The notes: generated from the sequence alone by a model not told the origin. 64,000 nt of DNA from Nectonema munidae (GCA_030549495.1 JAUIRK010001013.1:331142-395141), one strand, 5' to 3'; shown: positions 14,001 through 29,000, counted from the stretch's first letter. Numbers and translations are program-made.

Positions 14001-17000
14001 CGATGTTCTGAATTCAAATCTGGAGTCAGATATTTTCTCCAAACTACACATTTTTGCAATTCATTATTTAGCTTTTTTCCTATATATTTTATTCACAAAC
14101 ATAGACCAAGTTTTTAAACATAAAAGAAAAAGATTATTGGTAAAAAAAGAATACAATGTTAATTTTTCTTATAACTCTTGCTATTATGTAATTTATTATG
14201 TGCATCTTACTTCATTATCCAGCAGTAGTCTGCCATCTTATGCTTATCCTATTACTATTTAGAAAATGAAGTTTTACACTCATATTGCATCCTACATTTC
14301 ACTAGATGTAGGCAACATTCTTGATAGCACTTTTTTTTAGTTTTCTGTTCAAGGAAAATTTTATATGACTGCTACAAACGAGAGCTCAAAAATCTTCTCT
14401 TCGTTGGCCATTTTTCTAACAAATTCAGCATCTTTGAAAAGAGAACGGACTTGTGGACCACCGAATATACCTAGTTTTACGATGCACAAATTTTGAAATA
14501 TTTTGTTTTTGACCAGCAGGAATCAACAGCTATAGTAAAAAAATGAATTTGAATCATGTGAGGATTTATGTCTGCTTCGAAGTCCTGACCGAAAAAGGAA
14601 ATATATTTTAGACTTAAAAATAGGATAAAAATAATATTAAAATAATTTAATTTTTTAAGTATAATAATAATAAAACTTTTATTTGAAAATATATTTCAAT
14701 TGCAAATTGATAAAAAAAAACTAGAGCAAGAAAAAAAATGAACATCATTTTTGGATTCTGCGAAGAAAATGACATATGTATGTGTTTAAACCATGCAAGA
14801 GAAAAAATAATTTGTGTTATCATGTCCATTGTTAGCTTAAAAGATGTGTTGAAATTTTTAAAGAAAAAATGGTTCAGGAATAAATAATATAAAATCAGGC
14901 TGTTTCATTTTTTAGAATTTAAAATAGCTATGAAATAAGGAAATTAAGGGAAAAATAATAAAAAGTGATTCATTTGCTTATGTGATGATCTGTATTTGTT
15001 TTAAGTTGTTTTCTTCTGTTTCAATTCGAGTTCAAATGGCTGCACTTCCTTTCTTTATGCTTTGATCTTTTTATATCCCTTTTGTGTTCTCTTTGGTAAT
15101 ATTATTCTATACTAATTAATTACTATTATTCCCTTTGTTTTCAGATAATTAGATTTAGTTGAATAAAGCCTATTGTCGGTTCTTCATTTTGTTTTCTCTA
15201 GATAAGTTCGACGTGCGTACTTCCGATCCACAATGCGGAAAACTATGGAAGCTTTGGTATCGTAATTTCAACTACTACCTGAGTACGATTGCAGAACTTA
15301 AACCAAACAAGCTCGGGGTTTTATACCTTTACATTCGTGCCGATGTTATTGAGGGCTGTCCAAATTTTGACAAAGCAGTCGAACTAAGGCAGCTTATGAA
15401 AAGTCTCCTAGTTTTATTGATGCTAGACATTTACTCTCTACCCGGCTACAATAAGATAACGAATCTGTGGACCAGTTTCTCCAGGCACTAAGCCGCATCC
15501 CTGTTGATTGCTGCTTTAAAGCTGTGAGTGCTGCCATCTATCGAGATGAATCTATCCGAGATTCTTTTATAAGCGGACTTCGTTCCGGCGCAATACGTGC
15601 CAGATTACTGAAGCACGACAAGTTAAATCTCAAGGAAGCCACACAATGTGCTAGAGCATTGGAGCAGGCCCAACTGCGTTTCGAGTCGTACCTTATCAAA
15701 AGCGAGTCCATTACTCCTGCTGCTGCTGCCGCCACTTCAGCTACTAATTCTCATCGTACGTCTACCGATCTTGGAGAGCCCATAGAAGTATCGGCTGCCA
15801 TTCCTAAAGCTAGTTCTACTATTGGCCAGTGCTACAATTGTGGTGGTAAGCGCCATCCGAATGATGATCGACGCCAATCCCCTGCCCGTGAAATTGTTTC
15901 TCGCAAATGTGGAAAACCTGAACATTTTGCAAAAGAATGACGCTCTGGCTCCTTTTACAGTTTGCATTCTTCTTCGGCTGTCGTTTTGGCTAGTGTTAAA
16001 GATAGTGCCAAATCTCTTCCCATCACCAAATCTGTGGAACTAAGAGGTTGTCTTCTGAACGCCCTTATAGATACCCGTAGCTCTGATAACTTCATTAGTG
16101 AGAGTATTGTAAGGAAACTCGAATTGCCTACATTCAAGCAAGATTCTATGGTGTTTATGGCTTCATCTGCACTTTCTTTAAAGCTCAGTAAGTATTGACT
16201 AGAAGGTTTTACTTTTAATGGCCAAAAATACAATAACATTAGTTTTACCGTTCATCCTGATTTATGTACTGATCTAATACTTGAAGTTTCATTTCTTAAA
16301 TTGCATCAAAGTGTACATTTTTCACTTTGGAGGATCTCAAAATCATGTTTGTGCTTTAGCTAAGGTAAAGTGCTCTCCTGTAAAACTTTTCCGCTATTGA
16401 ACTCCTAATTGTTTTCCTATTATCACAAAGTCTCGTAGTTATATTCCTGAAGACGCGCGATTTATTGAAAAAGAGATCAAACAGTTGCTTGATGATGATG
16501 TAATCGAGCATAGTTATTTTCCTTAGCGAGCTCAAATTGTAATTATCTCATCTCCTAACAAAAAGAAACGCTTGGTGGTAGATTTTCCCAGAACAATCTA
16601 CCGCTTTATATACTTGACACCTACCCTTTACCTCAAGTCGAAGACATCGTTAATTAAATAGCTCAGTATCGATTCTTTAGTGTCATCGATCTTTCAAAAA
16701 CTTATTATCAAATCGAAATTTGTCCCGAAGATCGTCCGTATACTGCCTTCCAAGCCGCCAATCAATTATATTAGTTCAAGCGTTTACTAATAGGCGTTAC
16801 GAATGGTGCTTCCCCTTCCAGCGTTTCATGAATTCTTTCATTGCTGATAATGACCTTACCGGTACTTTTTCCTATTTAGATGACATTACTATTTGTGGGA
16901 AAAGGAAGAAAGAGCACGATCTTCATTTTCAGAGTTTCTTAGAAGCTGCATCAAAGTATAATCTTGAGCTGAGCAAAAAAAGTCCAAGTTTTCCCTATCA

Positions 17001-20000
17001 TCCATCAATGTTCTTGGCAATAGCGTATATGATGGAATTCTCAAACTTGATCCGGAACTCATAAGGCCCCTTTTAGAAACGCCTCCTCCTTCTTATTCCA
17101 AAGGATTGCAAAGATGCATTGGCATGTTTGCCTATTACTCGAAATGGCTACGGAACTACTCAACCAAAATTCGGCCGCTTGTCGAGAACAAATTATTTCC
17201 TATCCCTCCCGCTGCTGTAAAATCTTTCGAAGAACTAAAGAAAGAAGTCGTTCAATCCTCAGTCAAAGTTATTGAAGATGAGTTACCATTCGTTATTTAA
17301 ACGGACGCTTCAGATAAGGCCTTCGGAAAACACCGGTCTGGGAGAGACACATCCTGACTGACACTCACTCCCGAACATGCTGCGCCGCGATCTCTTCGTT
17401 GGAAGAATTGAAATGCGTACATGATTCCCTGTTTCATCCTGGAATACAACGCTTTTGGCATTTTGTGCGTTCAAGAAACATACCGTACTCTATCGATGAA
17501 ATCAGGCGCGTTGTATTCAAGCCCCCCAACAATACTCTTGTTCGTGCCACTACTCCATTTCAACGCCTTTCCGTTGACTACAAGGGTCTTCTTCTTGCTT
17601 TTATATTTTCACTGTTGTAGATGAGTATAGCCGCTTTCCGTTTGCGTTCCCTTGTCGAGATTGTACTTCTCAAAGTGCCATTGAGTGTCTTCCTTCATTC
17701 ATCCACTCCGATCGTGGAGCTTCGTTTGTCAGGTGAGTTCAAAGAATTTTTACTTCGCTTTGGAATTGGTAATAGCAACACTACTGCGTACAATCCGAAA
17801 GGTAACAGACAGTGTGAACGTTACAATGGCATTATATGGGATACTGTTTCTCTAGCATTGGGCGAAACCCCCCCACGGGAAAAAGGCTTCTCCCCCCCCC
17901 TTCTTTCCCCCCTCACCCCCCAGGGGGTTTTTATTTTAAAAGGGTCCCCTTGAAATCCCCCCCTTTAAACTTGAAGGGGGGGAAAATTCTAACCAAGTAT
18001 GATCGGATTGTTGAAGTTGTACAACTTCTTGAAGCTAATCCCACCCATGCTAGGATCAGCCGCAGTAACGCCCAAGAGGATTCTGTAGCTTTACGGCACT
18101 TAGCACGCTATTCAAGACCTAGTACTTATACCGATCATGCTCTGGAGAAATTCCCTGGTATTACTTGTCGAGACAAAGAAGTCGCGAATAGGGACCCACA
18201 GGATTTGATCAAAGTTCGGAATTCTACATATGCTCCATCTTGAGATGTTATAGGAAATTTATTCTTCTCCATCAGAAATTAATAGTACTAGTTCTTCCAA
18301 TTACTCACCTCCTCTTCGTCGTTCTCAAAGAACAACTAAGCCTATTCACCATTTGAACTTATAAATCTGTATGAGCTTATTATCAAATCGAAATTCCACA
18401 CAATTATCATTTGTGTGGCGCGAATGTGATGATCTGTATTTGTTTTAAGTTGTTTTCTTCTGTTTCAATTCAAGTTCAAAATGGCTGCTTTCCTTTCTTT
18501 ATGGTTTGATCTTTTTAATATCCCTTTTGTGTTCAACCTCTTAATTACCTTTGGTAATATTATTTTATACTAATTATTATTATTCTCTTTGTTTTCAGAT
18601 AATTAGATTTAGTTGAATAAAGCCTATTGTAGGTTCTACATTTTGTTTTCTCTTTTACGTTCTACAGTACAGCCTACAGCAGTTAAGAGAACAAAATGTG
18701 TGTTTTGTGTAATGCGTGAGTTGGCTTCATGATGTTGACAGTGTATCAGAATTGGTAAAAACGAACTTAGATAGATTCGGTATTAGAAATCTTTTGTTAA
18801 TAGAGTTAAATATATATATATACGATGAAACTAGATTTTCGTCTGTGGTTTCTTATATAATTTTTTAAGGGGGTGTGGGGGGGAGGGGGGGGGGTTTTTT
18901 CACATTTTTTTTTTTTTTTAAAATTTTTGGGGGGGTTTTTTTTTTTCTCCAAAATTTTTTTCTCTTTTTTTCTTCCAGGGAGGGGAAAGGTATGTTTTTT
19001 TCCCCTCTCCTCCCTTAAAAATTATTTTTCTCTCTACCCCCCCCCCCCCCAAAAAAAAAAAAAAAAAAAAAAAAAAATCAATATCCAACAATTAAGAGTA
19101 AAATACAAACCAAAAACGTTTCATATATCCTATACCATACAATCTCCTGAGCTATGCTTTAAAAGAAAAAGGAAATTTATTACTACTATAATGCAAAAAA
19201 GAATAGCACAATTTGGTAAGTTTGTCTATCTTATCGACCCCTAAAGATCTATTATTATCGACCTCCAGGGTAAATATACTTAAATGTTGTATATTTTGAT
19301 GCTTAAGAATACATTTGAATTTGATTGAAAGTTTTCGTAAAAAAAAAGTTGCAAAGGAAGTTTCATGGCTTCTAGGAGCTATTTTTAAACTTTTTATTTC
19401 GTAATCGTCTTTTTTAAAAACAAATAAAATTAATAATAAATTGAAGGCAAGGTAGTTAAAAAAATATGAACTTCAGCTTTAAAAACATGTGGACCTAATT
19501 TATTTTGAATTCTTATGAAATTAAATGTTTCATTTGAGTACAAACCCAAAATACCAATGAAATGTTTAAAAACTTTAGTTAGTGGCATTTTGACTAACTT
19601 TTTTACTTCAATTTAAAATTTTTATCTTTTTATATATCATTTTAATTAGTTGTTTATTTTTATATTCAATCTGCGAAGAAAAAAATCTAGAAGCGTAGAG
19701 TTTGAGAGACAAATAAGGGAAAGAAATTTGGCTAAAATTTGGAGAAGAAAAGATCAGTATAAAAAATTAAAAGGTTGTCTTTACTTTTTAAAACTAAGCT
19801 AGCAACACGATCTTCAAATCCATTGGGAAGCGCCTACGAAAATGAAACATTTGTAGATTATGAAGGAGGGAAAGGGGGTTTATCATATCAACAAAAACTT
19901 TAAACTGATTTAAGATTTTCAAGCAAATGAGGAAATAACATCTTTGAGATCATTTTTAATGGTTGATGCATGTATGCGTAAAAACAAAGATTGTTTCAAA

Positions 20001-23000
20001 AATAAAACTACTTTTTTCTTTATTTAAAATACTTTAAAAACGCGCAACGTCTCCGACTTCTAAATTTTATTAGATAGCGATTCCGACTCCGAATCCTAAC
20101 CCTTTAGAATCTCCGACTCCAGACCGGAATCCGAAGCGTTGCCTCTAAACACAGAGGGTGGAGTGATAGACTTGTAACAAGTGAATTCGTTATTTAGATT
20201 GGGACTAATTTATCATAAAGTATAGTTATTATCAGAAGGGGAATTCTAAGTAGAAGGTAATCTTTTATATATTTTCAGGATAAGATTTTAAAAAAATATA
20301 TAACTTGGTCATTTAGTTGGAACTCAGGGTGTGATTTTTACCAAAATAAAGAAAAAAAGAGAAATCTTATCAAAACTCTCCCAAATCTTAAATTTTTTAA
20401 AACAAATAGAAAATAAAGAAATGTACTCCTTTATATCTTTAAACTTTTACAATAAAAAAAATTATTTTACATTTTATTTATATATTTTATTAGTTGAAAA
20501 ATCTCAAATAAACTTTTCTCAATTTTTCAAACAAATTGAAAATAATGTGATGTATTTCAATATGTAGAACTATTTTGAATAAAAAACTAAATTTTTTATT
20601 TTTAAATTTTTTTAAATAATTTTTTTATTTGTAATTCTAATTAGTAAAACTTTAAAATACATTCATTGCTTTATTTTTAATTTATTTGAAAAATTGAAAT
20701 TTCGAATCTTATGAGATTTAGATTGCATTTTGGAAAAAAATGAGACTGCCAATTTATAAGTAATATGGATATTATTTTTTCACTAACGACATCTTATGCT
20801 GATTATTTTGATAAAGTGTAAGAATGAATATTATTCTTGAATTAATTATTTTTGTTAAAGCAAAAGATTTCAGGAATTAAGATGTGCTAAAATTGATGAT
20901 AGTTCTATACGTCATGTGAATAATTTAAAGTTAGTTTATTTTCAGTTAATTTGAAAGCAAGGTTATGATTGGTGAAAATTTTAACAGGAAATTTAGTATT
21001 TTGACGAATATTTTTTTATTTTAAAATTGAACAAGGTTTTTCCATTTGGTAGATTAAATAAATGAAGATTAAACTTGGATCAATAGGAAAAAAATTTATT
21101 GTTAAAAATAAACAATTAATTTCGATGTAAACTAACACCGTTTTCAAGTTCTAAAACAGAAAATTTTTCAAGATTACATAAAGGTTCAAGTATCTTAGAA
21201 AATTTAGGCATGCGGTTTAAATAAATTAACCATTTTGGCGTTTAAAATCAAATAATTATTCAATAAAATTGTATATTTACGTTTATGTTTAAATACAATG
21301 AAATTTAATCTAAATTTGAGAATAAAAAAGTAGGAAAGTTTTGTGAAAAACTAGGAACGACCAAAAAACTAGGAATCTCGGGAGAGCATATTCTGCTTTG
21401 TTATACTGGATAGAAAAGTTTATGAAGATGAAGCAATAAGACTTACTGTCAGATATCTCCTATTACAAAGTGGTAACCCTAAACGAGATCCTCTCAAAAA
21501 GGGGAATCTGAATTGAACAAGTTCCTTTATGAAGAAGCCTTTTCTAATAACTTGATTATCTTCAAAGAATGAAAAAAGTTTAGAAGTAATATCAACACGT
21601 ATCCTTATTTTTACGCTTTGCCAAAAATACATATAGAATGTGCTCCTCTTCGTCCAATTATTATTAATTAGCTAATCTTACCATGAAATACTTTGAAACC
21701 CTCATAAAAAGTGAAGACAAATATTTTGCAAACACAAAGTTGAATACTTTTAATCGGTTAAATTAATTTGTCCAGTTGTCATATCACATTAACATATGAA
21801 GTTGATCAGTGGGGGATCCAGAAATCTTTTGTGGGGGGGGGGGGGGGGGGGGGGGGGGGGGTATACTAATATTATCAAAATATTTTACATATTTTATTAG
21901 GGAAGAAATTTGAAAACGTATGTAAAATAAATGATTAAAATTTCTTTTTGCTTTGAAAATCGATCAATGACTTCATCAATTTTGATTTCTATTTTAGGGT
22001 GGAGGTACATGAGAGCAAGTCCTGTTAGTCTCTCGTCGCTCATACGATTACGTAAATAGTTCTTTAAAATTCTTAAAGAACTAAAAGCTCTTTCTGCTGA
22101 ACATGTAGTGATAGGAACAGTGCAGAAAATTGTCAAAAGCTTTTTAATATATTTTAGCCGCTCTGGTATTATATCTAGAACTTCCAGAGGTCTTTTGGGT
22201 TTGTTTCCCAGTTTTTCGGAGAAGTTTTTCCATTCTAAGAACTGAATTCTTACATCATCAGCATCGGTAACACGGAGAATAGGGTCATAAAATTTTATTG
22301 ATTCGCATATATCCTTCCATTCATAATTTAAAACTTCTGAAGGTATAAGTATGGCCATTTTGCTGATGAGAATGCTATGCGACGTAAATTTTTGGTCAAA
22401 CACTTGGATAATAGCATCCAAATACGGATACCATATTGATCGTTTAAAATAATCCCCTACTGATTCAGCTGGAACATTGCTACGATTCATTTGACGAGAA
22501 GCAATTCTTGGCATAGTAATTTGAGCTTGAACCGCTTCAGCCATTTTTTAAGCAACTATGAAAGTTCCATAGTTTTCATTAGTCCATTCGTCTGAAGAAG
22601 ACCTCCATTGAATTAAGGTGTTTCTAACGAAATTAATGTTTTCAAAATAACTTATCAAATCTGTATTAACTGTTTGGAGAGCTTTAGAAAGATAGTGGGT
22701 TAAACTCATAACTTTTTTGACACAGGCCAAAGAAACAATAAATACAGGATTCATTAACGATTTAAATAAAGAATTTGCTTTATCAGCTGATCTTATGATT
22801 TCTTCTAAAGTATCAACAATTGTTGAGTAATTTGCTTGAAATATCATTACTGAATCATGTCTTTCAACAAATCTTGTTTGACAAAATGGTTTAAGTTTAA
22901 TGTTCTGACTTCCAGCCTCATTCAAATAAACTTTCATAAGAGATCTACACTTCACAGAATCATTTATAAACGAAATTACATTTTCAACAACAGAAAACAT

Positions 23001-26000
23001 ATTTCTGATTTCATAAAGAGAGGAAGAAACGTTCAAAACAAGATTTAGGCAGTGACTGCTACAATGAACATACACAGCATTTGGAGAATGTTTACGAATA
23101 TAGGCTTGAACTCCATTTATATGTCCAGCCATAGAAGAAGCGCCGTCATAACCTTGACCTACTAAATACTTGAGATCGAGGTCACATTTTTTAGAGTGTC
23201 AATAATCTTTTCTCCACCCTGACCTGTCAAATTATCCACTTCTTGAAAGCTTAAATAATCTTCTCTAATTTCATGCTTACCTTCAATTTTTATTACATAC
23301 CGAACACAAATAGCGAGTTGTTCGCTATGAGAAGAATCAGTAGTCTCATCTGCAATAACAGAAAAATATTTTACTTGTTTGACATCCTGAATAATTTTTT
23401 CTGATATCAAATTCCCACAAACTGTAATTAGTTCATTTTGCACAGTCTTAGAAATATAGGTTGCATTCTTTCCAGCGGTTTTCAAATGCATTTCCAGAGT
23501 TTTATCTCAGGAATGAACTCTAAAATTCAAGAGGGCATTGAAATTTCCATCACTCTTCAAAACTGAAAAATCATCTTCAATGTTTGGATTTTTGGAGTTT
23601 CTACGGTAACCAATTCCTAATCTTCCGCAAAGAATAATCGTTTTAATTATAGGAACCAAACGCTCTCTATTATCTTGTACTTGACTTTTATAATTACTGT
23701 TTAATGAAGTCAATATATCCGAATTGTTTTCGTAAGAATGTAAAAAACAATCAGAAAATGTCATGCATCCTTTATAAACCTTTAGACAAATGTTCTGTTA
23801 GATAGCCGTCTTTTCCTGTCAAGTGATTATACTTTTGCAATGCTTTAATGACAATCTGTCCAAGTTGGGTTTCCTTTTTGCGATTGTTCGTTGCAAATTC
23901 ATGTGAAAACAAAACACAAGGAACACAAACAAGCCCTGCCAGTATTTTCGAATATTTAAATGGATAATAAATATCTCCCGATATATGTAGCTTTCCAAGA
24001 AAAACTTTTTGTGGATTTTTTTTCCTTTTAATGTAAAGGGGAATTTAAATTTGTCATCAGGAAACCAATGATTGGTTAGGAGTTCTTTTTTATCAAAGTC
24101 TGTCAACTGGCTGCATAGTAAACTGCTTCTAATACCTTCTGAAAAAACAACACCAATGTCATTTTTCTTAGAAAGATCCAATGATATAATACTTGTTACA
24201 TTATTTGTTAAACTTGTTACTGGCTTTTTAATCAACTCATGTTCTTTTTTTGATGTTTGTGGAAAAGAATAATTGTTTTCAGTTGACACATTAGTCGAAC
24301 TAGAGTTATAAAAAAAATCACTGATGAGTTTTTTTCTCTTAGAACTTTTGTTTTCAATCATTGAAAATAAATTCTAAAACACAAAAAAAAATTATTAACA
24401 AATGCAATTTTAAAATTAGATTTAAACAATATCTTTTTTGTGACATATGTTAAAAAAAAGTATAAACTCATTTAATAAAAACGTTAATTTTTATGAAAAA
24501 AATAGTTTACTACAAGAAAATTACTTAATTTAAAATAAGTTTCCTTTGAACTGATTAGATTTTTAAATCTGCCATTTTAAATAAAAGAAAATATTATGAT
24601 TCAAAAATTAAAATTGTTGTTGTTGTTGTTATAATTGAGTGAATTTACTTGCTTTTTCTAGTCTCTTACCAACTAAAATTTTAGTGTGCACTCTCTATTA
24701 TTTCTAAAGAAAAGAGACAAAATATATTACTTAGAACACACTTTTTTTTATTTTTATTTCCCTAAGCTCCCTAAATTTGTCTAAAAATCTAAATGTTAGA
24801 TTTACTGGTAAAAAAGGGATTGTGTTTTAGTGTTAAGTAGGCATAACGAAATAAACAAGGATATTTTAGTTTGAAAAGAGATTCGAATACTTTTAATACA
24901 GATGTAGGAAATCTAAGTAAGTTTCTAACTAAAATACGTCTTTTGTCTGAAAAAAGTATAAATATTATTTGAATGATATTGTTTAGTAATGATCAAAAAC
25001 AATATTTTTGAATAAAAAGCGAAAAAAAAATGAAAAAGTTTTTAATGTTTAAAGTTGTTATAAACTAAAACTTTTCATATGTAAGCTACATTTACCTTAA
25101 TTTTTCTTGAATAGATTGCTGGTGGGGGGCGGGGGGTATGCATCCCCCTATCCCCCCTCTCAGTCCATCCCTGAAGTTGAGTCTAACGCTAAATTAGCCT
25201 TTTTAGACACTTTAGTAACGAGAACCACGAATAAATTAAAATTCAAAGTTTACTGGGCATACTTTTAGACTTGATTTTTATCTGATCATGATTACAATCA
25301 TAAATTATCACTTAGAACTATCCTGTACAGAAGAGCCTATAACCTTATTACAGATCAGTTAGATCAAAAGGAAGAATTAAAAAATATAGAGTCAATTTTG
25401 GAAAGTAACAACTACAATAACCAGGCAATTAAAAAAGCTGAAAATAGTTTCAATGACTTTTCGGAGGCTAACTATTTTAATGACTTTTAGCATACCTTTA
25501 TTTTGAATGATCCAAAAATCAGTAATAAGCTTGCCTTATATACAACCGTATTTTAAAAAGTTAAGGAAGATTCCATCTTCTTACAACCTTAGTGTGATTG
25601 CTAAATCTAAGAGATCTTTGAAATCTTTACTCGGAAACAATAATAATGAAAATATAAAAAATGAAGAGTATTCGATTAAATGTAAAAGTTGTAATGCTAT
25701 ATATATTGGCTGTATGGGAAAATTAATGAAACAAAGATTGCAACAACATAAAAGCAATATTAACAAAATCTAAAATTGAAACATTTACAAATAAAATGAT
25801 TGAACATGTGATTACAATGGGACATGAATTTGATTTAGTCAATACAAGTATTTTGCATAAAACTGAAAGACAAAATTTAGAGTTCCATGAAGCGGTGTAT
25901 TCAATGCAAAATGAAAACTCAATCAATGAACATATTGAAATTTCCCCTATCTACCATAAATTGATTATAAAGTGGTGTAACTTGGTACTCTTTCATTTTT

Positions 26001-29000
26001 TCTATTTCATCCTACTTCTACATCTACCAGACTATACAATTTCTTTTGTTCTTTCCATATATTATCACATGTAAATATACAGTGAGGAACCGTTATAACG
26101 CGGTAACCGGGGTCCATAATAACTACTCGCGTTATAACTTTCCAATATAAGTTAAATAATATTTACATAGACGGATTTTTTTAGTTGGTTATATAGAAAA
26201 CATTACATAACACTCCTAAAACTAAAATTTGAAAAGTAATAAAGTGTAAATGAAATGCCACAAACAACCTGTAAGTTTTATTACAAAAAATTTTATTTGA
26301 ACAAAAAAACATCTATGTACACTTGAAACTCTTCTTTAACTTCTTGTGTTTCAAGCCATTCTAAACTTTGTTTCAGCATAAAGCAAACATCACTAGCCTT
26401 AATTTTGGATTTTTCCTGAGAAGAGTCGTTCGTAAAGTCATCAGTATCCGTTACTGACTCCAAAAGCTCCTCATCTGTTTTGAGTTGAAAAACTGGCCCA
26501 TGAGCTTCAATCTTTTCGCCGAGTATGTGGTCACCAGCCTGATTGCAGCATAAAAGAAAAATGCATCGATCTTTAATAACTTTATAGCCTGAAGAACGAC
26601 TTTTGTCGGATTTAAGAGCATATGTAGAATCAGGAAGTAAGTATACGGTAAAACAAAGCCGTCTCACCTGCGTTATATATTTGATCAGAGCATAAGTCAT
26701 TATCAGTTATGTATGCTTTGAATTTAAGTATAAAATCTGGAACTGATGCGTAATCAGCAGATTTGGATTCACCATGAAGCTTTGTATTAACAATTTCATG
26801 ATGCCTCTAAAAGCGCTGAAGCCAACCTTTGGTGATTGTGGAAGAAGACAAACTTGAAGTTTGAATAGATTTAAATTTTCGAGCTTGTGCACAAATGACT
26901 GCTCCTTGCAGTGGTACACCCACCTACACTAGTTTTCTGGACAAACACATCACTTTGTCAAGACATGGATCAGCAGGTTTGCGTATCCTTCTGCGACGCA
27001 CTTATTCACTCTGGTCTAAGTCGTGTACAAAATTGCGTTACAAAGTTTCATCCTTCAACAAGCCTCGCAGCGTAGATTCTGGAATGGAAAATTCATGCGC
27101 TAAGACTCACCATTGCGCACACGATCAATTAGATTTAGTGTATAATCTACGCTGTATCCCTTTCTTTGGGACATAACAATTTTAAGAAGAAAGTTTTCTA
27201 AAAAAATAAAAATACCAAAACTAAGGAAAATAAAAACACGCTAAAGAATGATAAATTAAGTAAAAAATTAAAATGATTATATAGAAAAAATATTATATTA
27301 AATTACATATGTAAAAAATCTATATATGTTTAGTAAAAAAGTAGTTTTAATTTGGATTTCAAAGTAGAAGGTGAGTAAGTCATATAGGCCTGTAAAAATG
27401 GGAGCCAAGACATAACCGCGTTATAAGCGATATCGCGCTATAATGATCCGCGTTGGCGCGGTTTTTTACATATCTAATTGTGCAAGATTATAAGTTTTAC
27501 TCTTAACACTCACGTGTAATACCTATTCTTCCTTCTTTTCCTCTGCAGCTACTCCTACACATTACTCTAACTTATATGTGTTAATTTCTTACACATATTC
27601 CTTTTATCTTCTCTCCTTGGTAAAAAAATTTTGATATTTGAATCTTTTTGTAATCTTGAAACATTTTCTGTTTTAGAAGAAAACGGTCTTAGTTTACACT
27701 GAAATTAATTGTTTATTTTAAACAATAAATTTTTTCCTATTTATCCAAGTTTAATCTTCATCTATTGAATAGATAATTTTTTTAATGTAAAACACGTTTA
27801 AAATTCTTTCGTAAAAAATATTCAAGTCTAGTTAATAATTTGCGTATAAAAATAATAGTGTATCGAAGTGTTATCTTTTCGAAATATAAAAACCCATCTG
27901 TGAAAGCTTAGAATCATTACAACTACTGTCGCTTTTTTAAAACAAAATTTATTAGAATTTATAAAAAATGAATTTTTAAACACTTAAAGTTAAGGTTTAA
28001 TATAGAATTTATTCCAAATGAATTTTTAAACACTTAAAGTTAAGGTTAAGTAAAAAAGTAGAAAGAATATAAAAAGACACCACAAGTTGAGCTTCAATAG
28101 ACTTCAATGGCTTAACATTCATCTCTTCACATGCATTTTGATAGAAGAGGAGAATATCATGTGATGTTATTTCACCATCTAAACACAAATATCAACGCTT
28201 ATGGATGTTGCACATATAGAAATATATGACCAGCAAGAAACATATTTAGATACGCAGAGAGTTTGGATAACCGACATATCCATTCTCCTATTATATATTT
28301 ATGGGGTATGGCAAGACCACCAGGGAAACAAAAAACCCAGAACCGCATGCATTATGGCATTATGCTATCATTTTATTCATCAAATTATAATTATTAAATT
28401 TAATGAAAAATTTGGAATACTGGTAGTGAAAATGATTTTAACGACACATACAAAATATTAAAAGTTTAAAAATATTATACATATGGTCAGCGTTAAAATA
28501 TATTATATCATTAATTTTGCATTAATCTTCTTCATATCATTTGTTCTAATTCTCAGTTATTTTCTTAATGTTCTTCATATCATTTGCTCTAATTATCACT
28601 ATGTGAATAAATATCCGCGTTTTTTAATAGGCTGCAATGCCTGTATTGCTATTTTCTTTTTTTCCCCGGGTAATTAAACCAAGCAGGGTTGTACACCTTT
28701 TCAAAAAGCAGGATAAATAATGCATATACAACTAACAACTTATTTCCTAGACTCCATCGATTTCAAAAATCTTTGAAAAATCACTTTATACGCGAACATA
28801 ATTCCACTTTACCCACAGTGATTTCTTTTTCTGAACTTAATTCCTTTTTTGTGCACTCAACTTGTACACTGATTGTTCATAGATGAAGTTTATGAGAATA
28901 CAAATAAAAAGTACCTTTATGTGCTTTATTTATTGATCTCTATCGAAGGCCTTCGACTCGATTGATCATTCTATTTCACTAAATAAATTTCGTCTATATG

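Larger units (their letters stand above)
14981..18664 (+). mobile_element. Ty3/Gypsy LTR retrotransposon, decayed
   Basis: Two LTRs of about 220-240 bp flank gag, protease, RT-RNase H and integrase remnants in the canonical Gypsy order. The element lies in the large PPP1R37 intron, antisense to the host gene. Multiple stops, a DTG to DTR change and an integrase deletion show it is inactive. LTR divergence (indels and substitutions) suggests an old insertion. Confidence 0.88.
21055..27780 (+). mobile_element. Penelope-like retroelement, split by hAT and Tigger
   Basis: The plus-strand RT start is at 21400-21800, RT continues at 25182-25500, and a GIY-YIG endonuclease domain is at 25507-26074. 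The outer flanks (about 21061-21205 and 27625-27775) are inverted copies of each other over roughly 140 bp. Terminal repeats of variable orientation are a known trait of Penelope-like elements. A hAT element (21807-25173) separates the two RT parts, and a Tigger element (from 26080) sits just after the GIY-YIG frame. Stops in the RT show the element is dead. Confidence 0.8.

Noticed and set aside
18873..19244. 123-codon open frame on the plus strand
   Set aside because: Its length comes from G/T/C/A runs in a probable low-quality block; translation is Gly/Phe/Pro/Lys runs without any domain.
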